Part shown: one piece after another, positions 50,060 through 58,511 of the stretch
How positions within the stretch are numbered: the first letter of the stretch is position 1
Layout: each line of letters starts with the position of its first letter
Assembly: GCA_029261555.1 (NCBI GenBank)
Contig: JAJDBB010000005.1
Location: 32,552-96,551, forward strand
DNA: 64,000 nt
Source: Nitrospinaceae bacterium
Lineage (GTDB): Bacteria > Nitrospinota > Nitrospinia > Nitrospinales > JACRGP01
Direction of reading: 5' to 3'
Notes under the pieces: generated by a model
What the model was told of the DNA's origin: nothing
The model's input: only the letters and a program-made list of their open reading frames with translations
Database searches by the model: none
Program-made: the position numbers and the translations under genes

Positions 50060-50192
50060 CACCCGATTCCAAACCTACCCTCTTGATATACCCTTGTTTT
50101 CCCTTTGAAATTCGGTAAGAATATTCGCTGGGATTGGATTCCCCGTCCCCGAAGCTATCGTAGCGTTCGTTAAGCTCTTTCCACCCCGGCGA

Positions 50193-50882
50193 ATGAAAAC
50201 TCTGAGCAAATCGGAAATTCAATTCCTCCTGCTAAAACTTCATTCCCTCACCGGGATCATTCCCATCGGATTGTTTCTCGTGTTCCACCTGGGTTTCAAT
50301 TCCCTGCGCACGGTGGGCGTCCAGCAATACCAGTTTGGCATAGACCTCATCAACAATATGCCATTTTTGCTTTGGATCGAAGTTCTATGCATCCACATTC
50401 CCATTTTGTTCCATTCCTTCATGGGTTTTTACGTCGCCTATCAGGGAAAATATAACGCCTTCCGTTACGCTTATGCGCGTAACTGGATGTACACCCTGCA
50501 AAGGATTACCGGCGGCGTGGTTTTTCTCTTTTTGATTTACCATGTCGGCACCACTCTTTTTCCTAAAATGATGGAGGGCAAACATTTATACGAGGCCTCG
50601 CCTTTCCTCATCGGAATCATGAACGAGCAAATGGCCACCTGGTCGGGACGCCTGATTTATCTCGTCGGTATCCTTTCCGCGACGTTTCATTTCGCCAACG
50701 GGCTTTGGGGATTCTGCATTTCCTGGGGCCTGTTGATTGGTAAAGACGCCCAGCGCAACGCGGGAATCGCTTTCATGTTCATGGGCCTGATCCTGACCCT
50801 GTGGGGAGTGGCCACCATGGCGGCCTTCGCGCTCGACCCGGTTTCAGTGGAACCCGTTTTCTCCGGAGGAACCTTCTTATGA
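50193..50882 (+). CDS. sdhC: succinate dehydrogenase cytochrome b558 subunit
   Basis: 229 residues, five membrane helices. Histidines that can bind haems lie in KLHSLTG, VFHLGFNS, CIHIPILFHSFMG, IYHVGT and TFHFANG. This is the single-polypeptide b558 (Wolinella/Bacillus-type) anchor rather than the SdhC/SdhD pair. It carries the quinone site and two haems b in such enzymes. First gene of sdhCAB, with ATGA overlap to sdhA. The upstream 50105-50190 stretch shares GTAGCGTTCGTT with 36953-36964. Confidence 0.92.
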   Translation: MKTLSKSEIQFLLLKLHSLTGIIPIGLFLVFHLGFNSLRTVGVQQYQFGIDLINNMPFLLWIEVLCIHIPILFHSFMGFYVAYQGKYNAFRYAYARNWMYTLQRITGGVVFLFLIYHVGTTLFPKMMEGKHLYEASPFLIGIMNEQMATWSGRLIYLVGILSATFHFANGLWGFCISWGLLIGKDAQRNAGIAFMFMGLILTLWGVATMAAFALDPVSVEPVFSGGTFL

Positions 50883-52825
50883 TGAAGCGCAAGGCCAAGG
50901 TCGTCGTCGTGGGCGGAGGGTTGGCTGGACTTTCCGCCGCCATGAAAATTTGCGAAGCCGGGGTCCGCGTCGTTCTAGTCTCTCATCAACCCGTGAAGCG
51001 CTCGCATTCGGTTTGCGCCCAGGGCGGCATCAACGCCGCCATCGACTCCAAGGGCGAAGGCGACTCGCCGGAGGTCCACTTTTACGACACGGTCAAGGGT
51101 GGCGACTTCCTCGCCAACCAACCCCTGGTGCACGACATGTGCAACCAGGCTCCGGCCATCATTCACCTCATGGACAGGCTGGGCGTGGCCTTCAACCGAA
51201 CGGCGGAAGGCCATCTCGAATTTCGCCGCTTTGGCGGCACCCTATATTCGCGCACTGCCTTCGCCGGAGCCACCACCGGACAACAATTGCTCTACGCCCT
51301 GGACGAACAGGTTCGACGCTACGAACACGACGGCTTGGTGGAAAAACTGGAATGGCACGAATACCTGGGCGTGGTATTGGATGAAAGCCAGGTATGCCGA
51401 GGCGGAGTTTTTCACGACCTTCGAACCGGCGCCATATTCACCATTGCCGCGGACGCGGTGATCCTGGCCACGGGAGGACCCGGCCAGCTTTACGGCAAAT
51501 CCACCGGCTCCGCGGTTTGCACCGGTTCCGCCGCCGCCGCCACTTATTTGCAAGGCGCCAAATACGGCAATGGAGAATTTATCCAGATCCATCCCACCGC
51601 CATTCCAGGGCAGGACAAACTGCGCCTGATGAGCGAATCGGCGCGCGGCGAAGGCGGCAGGATCTGGGTTCCCAAAGACGCCAAGGACAAACGCGGCCCG
51701 AAAGATATCCCGGAATCCGACCGGTATTATTTTCTGGAGGAAAATTATCCTCTGTTCGGCAATCTGGTGCCGCGCGACGTTGCCAGCCGGGAAATTTACG
51801 AAGTGGTGTACAACAAGAAACTTGGCGTCGGCGGCGAAGCCATGGTTTACCTCGATCTCACCCACAAGTCGCCGGAGTTTCTGGACGATCGTCTGGGAGG
51901 CATCCTCGACATTTACGAAAAGTTCACCGGCGACAATCCCAAGAACACCCCGATGAAAATTTTTCCCGCCGTGCATTATTCCATGGGCGGATTGTGGACC
52001 GATTACGAAAGCGACGGAAGCGGGAACGGCCTGATCGATCATCAATCGCCAAAAAACCAGATGACCTCTATCCGAGGATTGTACGCCGTGGGCGAGGTGG
52101 ACTATCAATACCACGGGGCCAACCGGCTGGGCGCCAACTCCCTGCTCAGTTGCATTTACACCGGCATAATGATGGGACCGGGCGTGGCGAATTACACAAA
52201 AAACCTGGACAAGGCGCCGGAGGATATTCCCTCTTCCCTCTTCGATCAGGCGCGAAATAAATGGGAAAGCCGGTTCAAGGAAATCAAGTCGATGCACGGC
52301 AAGGAAAACCCCTATTCCCTGCACAATGAATTGGGAGAAACCCTGTTAGCCAACGTCCTGATCGTTCGGGAAAATGAAAAGCTGGAAGCGACCCTTTCGA
52401 AAATCGACGAAATAGAAACCCGGTTTGGCGACCTGCACTGCCTGGATACTTCCGACTGGGCAAACCCGACGCCCAGTTTCGTCAACCAACTGCACAATAT
52501 GATTCATCTGGCCCGCATCATCACCAAGGGCGCCCTGTTGCGCAACGAATGCCGGGGTGCGCATTACAAGCCGGAATTCGAAATCGTCCAGCCCGCCGAA
52601 TTCGATCCGCACGAATACATCGATTACCTGGAAAAGAAGAGCTATGAAGAGGTCCGGGAAGAGGCTTTCCCGCCCGGCCATCTGGAATACATGAAAAAAT
52701 TCGAGGACAACAACAACAAATGGTTGAAAAGCTCCATTGCGGTTTATAATGATAATCAACCGGAAATTTCTTACGAAGACGTGGACGCCTCGCAAGTCAC
52801 CCCGCGTCCGAGAAAATATAACTAG
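50879..52825 (+). CDS. sdhA: succinate dehydrogenase flavoprotein subunit
   Basis: 648 residues from the ATG at 50879, which overlaps the sdhC stop; GGAGG is 9 bp upstream. The FAD site is GGGLAGLSAA, and the covalent-FAD histidine lies in HSVCAQGGINAA. Active-site segments LATGGPGQLYGKSTGS, HPTAIPG and GLYAVGEVDYQYHGANRLGANSLLSC are intact. Oxidises succinate to fumarate (or the reverse). The length and the b558 partner point to the Bacillus/Bdellovibrio-like SDH subgroup. Confidence 0.96.
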   Translation: MMKRKAKVVVVGGGLAGLSAAMKICEAGVRVVLVSHQPVKRSHSVCAQGGINAAIDSKGEGDSPEVHFYDTVKGGDFLANQPLVHDMCNQAPAIIHLMDRLGVAFNRTAEGHLEFRRFGGTLYSRTAFAGATTGQQLLYALDEQVRRYEHDGLVEKLEWHEYLGVVLDESQVCRGGVFHDLRTGAIFTIAADAVILATGGPGQLYGKSTGSAVCTGSAAAATYLQGAKYGNGEFIQIHPTAIPGQDKLRLMSESARGEGGRIWVPKDAKDKRGPKDIPESDRYYFLEENYPLFGNLVPRDVASREIYEVVYNKKLGVGGEAMVYLDLTHKSPEFLDDRLGGILDIYEKFTGDNPKNTPMKIFPAVHYSMGGLWTDYESDGSGNGLIDHQSPKNQMTSIRGLYAVGEVDYQYHGANRLGANSLLSCIYTGIMMGPGVANYTKNLDKAPEDIPSSLFDQARNKWESRFKEIKSMHGKENPYSLHNELGETLLANVLIVRENEKLEATLSKIDEIETRFGDLHCLDTSDWANPTPSFVNQLHNMIHLARIITKGALLRNECRGAHYKPEFEIVQPAEFDPHEYIDYLEKKSYEEVREEAFPPGHLEYMKKFEDNNNKWLKSSIAVYNDNQPEISYEDVDASQVTPRPRKYN

Positions 52826-52846
52826 CGTCAAGACGCATTAACTATT

Positions 52847-53593
52847 ATGAGCGAAATCGTATTAGTAAAAATCAAACGCAGGGAAAACCCTCAATCGGCG
52901 CCTTATTGGGAGACGTTTGAACTGCCGAACAAGCCGTTCGCCAACGTCATCTCCGTCCTGCAGGATATCCAGAGAAACCCGGTCAACATAGGCGGCGTCC
53001 GGGTGAAACCGGTGGTGTGGGATTGCAATTGCCTGGAGGAGGTGTGCGGCTCCTGCACGATGGTGATCAACGGCCGGGTGCGGCAAGCCTGCGCCGCCCT
53101 GATCGACTCGCTGGAAAAACCCGTCACCCTGGAACCGATGAGCAAATTTCCCGCCGTCCGAGATCTTCAGGTGGACCGGTCGCGAATGTTCCGCGATTTG
53201 CAACAGGCGCACGCCTGGATCGATATCGACGGCACACACGACATCGGCGAAGGTCCCGTAATCGATCAGGACACCCGGCACAAGGCTTACGAGTTATCCC
53301 AATGCATGACCTGCGGCTGTTGTCTGGAATCCTGCCCGCAATACACGCTCGACAATAATTTTCTGGGTCCGGCTGTATTCAGTCAGGCCCGGTATTTCAA
53401 CATGCATCCCACGGGCGCCATGCACAAGGACAAGCGTCTGGAACCGCTGATAAAAGAAGGCGGTATCGCCAATTGCGGCAACGCCCAAAACTGCGCCGCC
53501 GTTTGCCCCAAACACATCCCGCTCACGGAATCCATCGCAGAAATTGGACGGCAAACCACCTTCTATCTCCTCAAAAAACTGTTCACAGAATGA
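52847..53593 (+). CDS. sdhB: succinate dehydrogenase iron-sulfur subunit
   Basis: 248 residues carrying electrons from FAD to the haems and quinone. The [2Fe-2S] ligands are in CNCLEEVCGSC and RQAC; the [4Fe-4S] and [3Fe-4S] ligands in CMTCGCCLESCPQ and CGNAQNCAAVCPKHIPL. All cluster cysteines are present. It begins 21 bp after sdhA and ends the operon. Confidence 0.96.
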   Translation: MSEIVLVKIKRRENPQSAPYWETFELPNKPFANVISVLQDIQRNPVNIGGVRVKPVVWDCNCLEEVCGSCTMVINGRVRQACAALIDSLEKPVTLEPMSKFPAVRDLQVDRSRMFRDLQQAHAWIDIDGTHDIGEGPVIDQDTRHKAYELSQCMTCGCCLESCPQYTLDNNFLGPAVFSQARYFNMHPTGAMHKDKRLEPLIKEGGIANCGNAQNCAAVCPKHIPLTESIAEIGRQTTFYLLKKLFTE

Positions 53594-53674
53594 CCGGGAC
53601 CGGGTGAATTATATTTAAAATCCAAACGGCTTTTGATATCATCAAACTTGTAAGAGTTTAGACCAACAATTTAT

Positions 53675-53689
53675 TTGAACGTCGTTCAA
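53675..53689. promoter_or_regulatory. perfect palindrome upstream of ispH
   Basis: TTGAACG-T-CGTTCAA, 15 bp, ends 22 bp before the ispH ATG. The half-site spacing (GAAC-N3-GTTC) is not that of a Bacillus LexA box; it looks more like a TetR-type or other dimeric repressor operator. AAGGA follows as the ispH ribosome site. Confidence 0.45.
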
Positions 53690-53711
53690 TTCCATATCAA
53701 AGGAATCGCCA

Positions 53712-54602
53712 ATGAAAGTTTCGCTCGCCAGCGCCTTGGGCACTTGTTTCGGGGTAGAGGACGCCATTAACCTGGCGATGGAACCTCAATTCAATAACGA
53801 TCTCACTATCGTCGGACAATTGGTGCACAACAAACAAGTCAACGAATCACTGAAAAAAAACGGCGTCTCCCTAGTCAACGGCATTCACGAACTGGACCAG
53901 ATAAAAACCCGGAAGGTAATGATCACCGCGCACGGCGCCGCGGATCGCGTTAAAAAGGAATTGACCGACGCCGGGCTGGTGGTGTTCGACGCCAGTTGCC
54001 CGCTGGTCATGCGCGTGCATAAAACCATCAAAGGCATGGTCGAAAAAAATTATTTCCCCGTAGTCATCGGGCAGGAAGACCATGTCGAGGTCAAGGGCAT
54101 CGTGGGCGACCTGGACGAATACGTCGTCGTTAAAGACGAGAACGACTTGCCCAAACTCCGCGAAACTGGAAAACGTAAATTCGGCATCGTGGTCCAAACG
54201 ACACAACAGGTGGAAAATGTCGAAGCTCTGGTTGAAAAAATCATGCAAATGGATTGCGTGGAGGAAGTCAATTTCGTGAATACCATTTGCCAACCCACGC
54301 GGGACCGACAAATTGCGGTGTTGAATTTGACCGAAAAAGCCGACCTGATGATCGTCGTGGGCGGTCATAACTCCTCCAACACGAAAAAACTCGCGCACGT
54401 CTGCGAACAAAAAAACATCGACACCCACCATATTGAATCCGAAACCCAACTCAAGCGAGAATGGTTCGTCAACCGCAAGCATGTGGGAATCACCGCCGGC
54501 ACCAGCACCCCGGAATTTGTCATCAACAAGGTGCACAAGGCCATCATGGTGATTGCGAACGAAATGAACGCCTTGGAATTGAACCAGGCCGCCGCCTCCT
54601 GA
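53712..54602 (+). CDS. ispH: 4-hydroxy-3-methylbut-2-enyl diphosphate reductase
   Basis: 296 residues; the last step of the MEP isoprenoid pathway, with a [4Fe-4S] cluster. The three cluster cysteines are C12 (GTCFG), C96 (DASCPLV) and C193 (NTICQPT). Substrate residues H124 and E126 are present, and TICQPTRDRQ and VGGHNSSNTKKL are family phrases. The usual HPEVxG segment is altered to DHVEVKG. It stands 28 bp upstream of a squalene-synthase-like gene, linking IPP/DMAPP supply to triterpenoid synthesis. Confidence 0.94.
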   Translation: MKVSLASALGTCFGVEDAINLAMEPQFNNDLTIVGQLVHNKQVNESLKKNGVSLVNGIHELDQIKTRKVMITAHGAADRVKKELTDAGLVVFDASCPLVMRVHKTIKGMVEKNYFPVVIGQEDHVEVKGIVGDLDEYVVVKDENDLPKLRETGKRKFGIVVQTTQQVENVEALVEKIMQMDCVEEVNFVNTICQPTRDRQIAVLNLTEKADLMIVVGGHNSSNTKKLAHVCEQKNIDTHHIESETQLKREWFVNRKHVGITAGTSTPEFVINKVHKAIMVIANEMNALELNQAAAS

Positions 54603-54630
54603 AATTCATGACCCCGCCCCATTATTGTCT

Positions 54631-55761
54631 ATGACCTCCGTTTGTATGCAGGACGATTGGGACTTTTGCGTAAAAACCCTTCCAAAGGTTAGCCGGACGT
54701 TTGCGCTAAACATTTCCGTATTGCGCGGTCCGATCCTCAAGAGCATCAACGTCGCCTATCTTTTTTGCCGGATCGTCGATACGGTTGAAGACGCGCCCAA
54801 ACTGGACCCAAAGATTAAAATCCGTCTTCTTCTGGAATTTCCCCGATTGATCCAGGACCGCGCCCATCGGGAGACGAATCTTTCGCAATGGATCAAGGAT
54901 TGCGAAATTGTCGACGGCTCGCCCAACGACCTGGCTCTGCTGGCGCAAACCGAAAGAGTGTTCAACGTTTTTGATTCGCTTGGCGTCGATCACAAAGAAT
55001 GTATCGCGGCGGCGGTTTCCAAAATGGCAGAGGGGATGGCCTATTTTCAAACCAAGTTTGATTGCGCCCAGTTGACCCTGCTCGAAGACCTGAACGAGTT
55101 GGAAGAATATTGTTACTTCGTCGCCGGCGTGGTGGGGGAAATGCTCTGCGGCCTGTTCCTCCTGGACATGCCCGGACTTGGCGCGGACGCCAAAAATACA
55201 ATGCAACGGACCGCCGTGTCGTTTGGCCTGGGGTTGCAAATGACTAATATTTCAAAAGACCTTGTGGCCGACCGCGCCCGAGGCTGGTCCTACATTCCCC
55301 GAAGCCTGATTACCGGATGCGGGATTAGCGTGGAGGAGTTCGGCTCCAGCGCTTCCGCGGAAACCAGCCTGATCATTCTTGAAAAACTTCTGAACAAAAC
55401 CCTGGGCCATCTTAAAGACGCCCTCGAGTTTACGCTGGCCATTCCCCGGCATAAAATCTCCTTGCGGTTGTTTTGCATCTGGCCCCTGTGGATGGCCATG
55501 GAGACGGTAGCAGTGTTGCATAATAATAAGGACCTGCTGAATTCCGACGCTCCCGTAAAAATTTCCCGCCGGACGGTCCGCAAGATTTTACGAAGAACCC
55601 CCCTGATGTGCTGCTCGGACTCACTCTTGAACTGGTCGTTTAACGACATTATGAAACGCAGCGCATTGGACGATCCTTCAACATTCGATCTGGACCAGTT
55701 GAAGGAACGCCTGGGAAAAATTTCCCTTAATGACTTTCCCAATAACTCCAAGGTGGCATGA
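54631..55761 (+). CDS. squalene/phytoene synthase family protein (squalene-synthase-like)
   Basis: About 376 residues. First Asp-rich motif: YLFCRIVDTVED; second: LQMTNISKDLVADRARGWSYIP. Both metal-binding motifs are intact. YFVAGVVGEMLCGLF is a family helix. The pattern is closer to head-to-head farnesyl-PP condensing squalene synthases than to HpnC/HpnD. The product may be squalene for hopanoids or sterol-like lipids; no cyclase is nearby. The ATG at 54631 is preferred over a TTG at 54625. Confidence 0.85.
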   Translation: MTSVCMQDDWDFCVKTLPKVSRTFALNISVLRGPILKSINVAYLFCRIVDTVEDAPKLDPKIKIRLLLEFPRLIQDRAHRETNLSQWIKDCEIVDGSPNDLALLAQTERVFNVFDSLGVDHKECIAAAVSKMAEGMAYFQTKFDCAQLTLLEDLNELEEYCYFVAGVVGEMLCGLFLLDMPGLGADAKNTMQRTAVSFGLGLQMTNISKDLVADRARGWSYIPRSLITGCGISVEEFGSSASAETSLIILEKLLNKTLGHLKDALEFTLAIPRHKISLRLFCIWPLWMAMETVAVLHNNKDLLNSDAPVKISRRTVRKILRRTPLMCCSDSLLNWSFNDIMKRSALDDPSTFDLDQLKERLGKISLNDFPNNSKVA

Positions 55762-55765
55762 AACG

Positions 55766-56191
55766 ATGAGCGAACGATTTACCGATAATCAGGATGGAAC
55801 GATAACGGATACCCAAACGGGATTGATCTGGACGCGGGAAGACTCCTGGCTGGACAAGGAGCAGTGGATGACCTGGGACGAGGCCGCTGACTGGGCCAAA
55901 AACCTTTCCACCGGAAAGTTTGCCGGAAACTACGATTGGAGACTCCCCACTATTTTAGAAGCCAAAACCCTGTACGATCCCGCAAGCAGCAACAAGGATA
56001 AATATGGCAAGGAAATCCATTTGGACTCCGTCTTCCCCGAAGGGCCGCAAGCTATCATTTGGTGCGACGAACCGGGAGGCGGCGGCGACGGCTATACTCT
56101 CAATTTTCACGACGGCGAGATCAAACCACTTTACAAAAGCAAATGCCCGCGAATGGCCGCACGCGCCGTGACCGGGGAAATGGCAAAATGA
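55766..56191 (+). CDS. DUF1566 (Lcl-type) domain protein
   Basis: 141 residues from the ATG at 55766. FTDNQDGTITDTQTGLIWTR opens the domain, followed by DEAADWAKNLSTGKFAGNYDWRLPT, both classic for DUF1566, and a C-terminal RAVTGE. The DUF is a C-lectin-like fold often on surface proteins, but this copy has no signal peptide. It starts 4 bp after the squalene-synthase-like stop. Confidence 0.82.
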   Translation: MSERFTDNQDGTITDTQTGLIWTREDSWLDKEQWMTWDEAADWAKNLSTGKFAGNYDWRLPTILEAKTLYDPASSNKDKYGKEIHLDSVFPEGPQAIIWCDEPGGGGDGYTLNFHDGEIKPLYKSKCPRMAARAVTGEMAK

Positions 56192-56264
56192 TTGCGCCAA
56201 CCGCGATCAATTAAGCGCACATCAATCGTCAACCCTATAAGGTTGGACTTCTGGAGGCCTGGGT

Positions 56265-56705
56265 GTGAATAAAAAAAGTTTAATAAAAATCGCCGGATCG
56301 GTTTGGGTGTTGGCCGGCTTGTTTTTGATATTAAGAGGCTGGGAACTTTTGCAACGCGCCATGGCCGAGCAAGGAAGCGCGGCGTCGGCAGTTTATATTG
56401 CGCTGGGGATCGGACTGATCGTGGGAGGCGCAAAGGGAAAATTTGTGCTCTCTAAATCGGCCAACCGCAACAAAGCCCGTATCGACGACCTGGACGAGTC
56501 GACAATTAAAGTCCATCAGGTCTATTCCAAATCGTTATATATCATGATAGGCGGCATGATGCTCCTGGGAATTCTTCTGCGAACCTTCAACGACTATCTG
56601 GGAGGCTTTATCGTGGTGGGCGCAATCTATTGCGGGATTGGAACCGCGCTGATCGTTAGCAGTTTGGTCTATTGGAAAGCGCAACCCTCCACCGAACAAG
56701 CCTGA
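56265..56705 (+). CDS. polytopic membrane protein, unknown
   Basis: 146 residues with about four hydrophobic helices (near 10-25, 40-55, 90-108 and 114-136) and a basic cytoplasmic loop between the second and third. Start is a GTG at 56265. No family recognised. Same strand as its neighbours, 73 bp after the DUF1566 gene. Confidence 0.6.
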   Translation: MNKKSLIKIAGSVWVLAGLFLILRGWELLQRAMAEQGSAASAVYIALGIGLIVGGAKGKFVLSKSANRNKARIDDLDESTIKVHQVYSKSLYIMIGGMMLLGILLRTFNDYLGGFIVVGAIYCGIGTALIVSSLVYWKAQPSTEQA

Positions 56706-56745
56706 CCTAAAGGTTTTCGCTTTCACTCTTCTCTACGAATAAACC

Positions 56746-57153
56746 ATGAAAAATTTCTTTCTGACGCTTCATATGATTTCCATGTGCCTGACCATCGGCA
56801 CGCTGTTCGTCCAATCTCTTTCGGTCGTGTTCCGTCTCCGGCTCAAAAGCAAGGAACAGGCGACGGGACTGGAAAATACTCAAAACCGCATTCACAAGTT
56901 CATCTACTATCCAATTTTAGGCCTCACCATCATCTCCGGAATGTATCTGGCGATCAACACAGGCGCCTTCGGCAAGGGTACCTGGCTTCACGTCAAATTG
57001 ACGTTGCTGGTCGTGCTGATCGGACTCGGAGTCCTCAACGGACGGCAGATAAAAACCGACGCGTTGCCAAAAAAATATGCGATGATGGTACACATCGCCA
57101 TATTCATTGTCGGGGCCTTCATGATCTACTTGGCCACCGTGAAGCCGTTCTAA
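56746..57153 (+). CDS. four-helix membrane protein with conserved histidines
   Basis: 135 residues, four helices. Histidines at the ends of helices (H9 in TLHMIS, IHKFIYYP, WLHVKL, MVHIAIF) resemble CopD/HemJ-like or urate-oxidase-N-type haem membrane proteins. It shares the general plan with the 60018-60482 protein. A haem- or copper-binding role is possible but not shown. Confidence 0.6.
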   Translation: MKNFFLTLHMISMCLTIGTLFVQSLSVVFRLRLKSKEQATGLENTQNRIHKFIYYPILGLTIISGMYLAINTGAFGKGTWLHVKLTLLVVLIGLGVLNGRQIKTDALPKKYAMMVHIAIFIVGAFMIYLATVKPF

Positions 57154-57162
57154 AGTTTCGTC

Positions 57163-57327
57163 ATGGACATTTTACTCACCATAGTCGCCAGTGTTCTCAT
57201 GCTTGTCGGATTCCTGGTGGTGTGTCGCACCAGCTTGGAAGACGATGAGGAGGAGGATGAAATTGAAGAAGGCGAAACCGAAGAAATCCCCTCCACGAAC
57301 GCCCCGAATCAAGAAGATCGCCCCTGA
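57163..57327 (+). CDS. small acidic single-pass membrane protein (54 aa)
   Basis: ATG at 57163. One N-terminal helix (about 3-20, ILLTIVASVLMLVGFLVV), then a very acidic tail (EDDEEEDEIEEGETEE). Its 3' end overlaps the start of the glycosylase gene by about 80 bp in another frame, and the poly-Asp/Glu coding bases (GAGGAGGAGG) also supply that gene's ribosome site. It starts 9 bp after the preceding membrane gene. Real translation is likely but untested. Confidence 0.5.
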   Translation: MDILLTIVASVLMLVGFLVVCRTSLEDDEEEDEIEEGETEEIPSTNAPNQEDRP

Positions 57328-57916
57328 GTTTGACGCGCTGTTTCAGGCCGCCGCGAAATGCAAACTGTGCCCGCGCATGGCCGACCAACTCGCCGTTTTG
57401 GGTCCAGGCAACGGGCCGCGTAACGCAAAAATCCTCTTTATCGCGGAAGCTCCAGGCCGCTTTGGCGCCGGACGCACCGGGATCCCATTTTCCGGCGATA
57501 AGTCCGGTGAAAATTTTGAGACCCTTCTCGCCCACGCCGGACTTACCCGCAAAGACGTCTTCATCACCAACGCCGTCCTGTGCAATCCCCTGAAAGACGG
57601 AAACAACAGCCGACCCACTAGCGCGGAGATAAAAAATTGTTCGGGATTTTTGCGATCGACGATTGATCTGATTCGTCCGCGCCTGGTCGTTACCCTGGGC
57701 GGCGTCGCTTTGGACGCAGTGAATCGCCTGTTGCAAACCCGTTATCAATTAAAAGCCGACGCCCTCCGGCCCGTAACCGCTCCCGATTTCATCCTCCTGC
57801 CTCTGTACCATCCCAGCCCCAGAGTTGCCAACTGGAAGCGCCCTCTGCGTCTGCAAAAACGCGACTTTGCAAAAATCCCCAAACTGATCCCGGGCAAGCG
57901 CCCGGAGGCAGTTTAA
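57245..57916 (+). CDS. uracil-DNA glycosylase, family 4/5-like, Fe-S
   Basis: About 223 residues. CKLCPRM (C39, C42), LCNP and NCSG supply a [4Fe-4S]-type cysteine set. Motif A is FIAEAPGRFGAGRTGIPFSGDKSG in pattern, quoted as EAPGxxGAxRTGxPFxGDxSG, closer to family 5 (UdgB) than family 4; the second motif is LYHPSPR. It excises uracil from DNA. Start 57245 or 57257; both have AGGAGG-like sequence. The last codons coincide with a hairpin of the dispersed repeat. Confidence 0.85.
   Translation: MRRRMKLKKAKPKKSPPRTPRIKKIAPEFDALFQAAAKCKLCPRMADQLAVLGPGNGPRNAKILFIAEAPGRFGAGRTGIPFSGDKSGENFETLLAHAGLTRKDVFITNAVLCNPLKDGNNSRPTSAEIKNCSGFLRSTIDLIRPRLVVTLGGVALDAVNRLLQTRYQLKADALRPVTAPDFILLPLYHPSPRVANWKRPLRLQKRDFAKIPKLIPGKRPEAV
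57890..57905 (+). repeat. repeat-family hairpin at the glycosylase 3' end
   Basis: CCGGGC-AAGC-GCCCGG, followed by GGAGGCAG and the stop codon. It matches the first hairpin of repeat copies A and C (AAGC loop) and codes for the last residues PGKRPEAV. The full repeat does not follow; 57917-58077 shows no other gene. Confidence 0.55.
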
Positions 57917-58077
57917 AAACAACAACCATTAATAAAAAAAACACAGGTGGACGCAATTAGCTTTCATCTCAGAAATACTGATCCCGGACGCCCTGATAAC
58001 TTGACAATTTATTTCCCAAATCTTATCTAATCCATAGAGAAGAATATTGAAATTTTCCGGGAAGGAGGAATGAAATA

Positions 58078-58416
58078 ATGCGCGCCTGGAATACATCACA
58101 AAGATTTGTATGGAAAGACGTTTTTCAAGGACTGCAAAATGGCGCACTGATGGCCGGAGCCGCGCTGGTTCTTTTGGCCCTGTTCACCCTGGCGTTTCCA
58201 ACGTTCGTCGCAATGATCGTAGCGACGTTCATCCTTTTTGTGGGAGCATTGGCGCTGATTCTGGGTTATAAAGTCTACAAGTTTAGAAAAGACCCGGAAG
58301 TACTTCGGCCCTACAATTCTAATAGCGATTATTGGGTCGAGCCGGACGTCGAGTGGCGCCAGATCGTTTGGACCCGTCGTGGTCCAGGCCACTCGCCGGG
58401 TAGGCAACGTTTTTGA
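58078..58416 (+). CDS. small two-helix membrane protein
   Basis: 112 residues. AGGAGG lies about 9 bp before the ATG at 58078. Two hydrophobic helices (about 24-45 and 46-65) precede a basic then mixed tail. The last residues (about SPGRQRF) and the stop codon are made by the start of repeat copy B, so the C-terminus may be recent. Function unknown. Confidence 0.6.
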   Translation: MRAWNTSQRFVWKDVFQGLQNGALMAGAALVLLALFTLAFPTFVAMIVATFILFVGALALILGYKVYKFRKDPEVLRPYNSNSDYWVEPDVEWRQIVWTRRGPGHSPGRQRF

Positions 58417-58486
58417 TTTGCAAATCCAATATATTTTGTGGCATTGACCGAATAAGCGCTGCATATTGTGTCCGGCGGCACGCTGG
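58390..58486 (+). repeat. dispersed intergenic repeat, copy B
   Basis: It contains GATTTGCAAATC (58415-58426) inside a 19-bp identity with copy A, then TTGTGGCATTGACCGAATAAGCG, ATATTG and the hairpin CCGGCG-GCA-CGCTGG (58472-58486). The first hairpin is degenerate. It overlaps the 3' end of one gene and ends 26 bp before the next. Confidence 0.72.
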
Positions 58487-58511
58487 CGGATTTTTTTCAT
58501 CATGAGGTGAT

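Noticed and set aside
53675..53689. Palindrome read as a Bacillus-type LexA box
   Set aside because: GAAC and GTTC are 3 bp apart, not 4, and the gene is not a DNA-repair gene.
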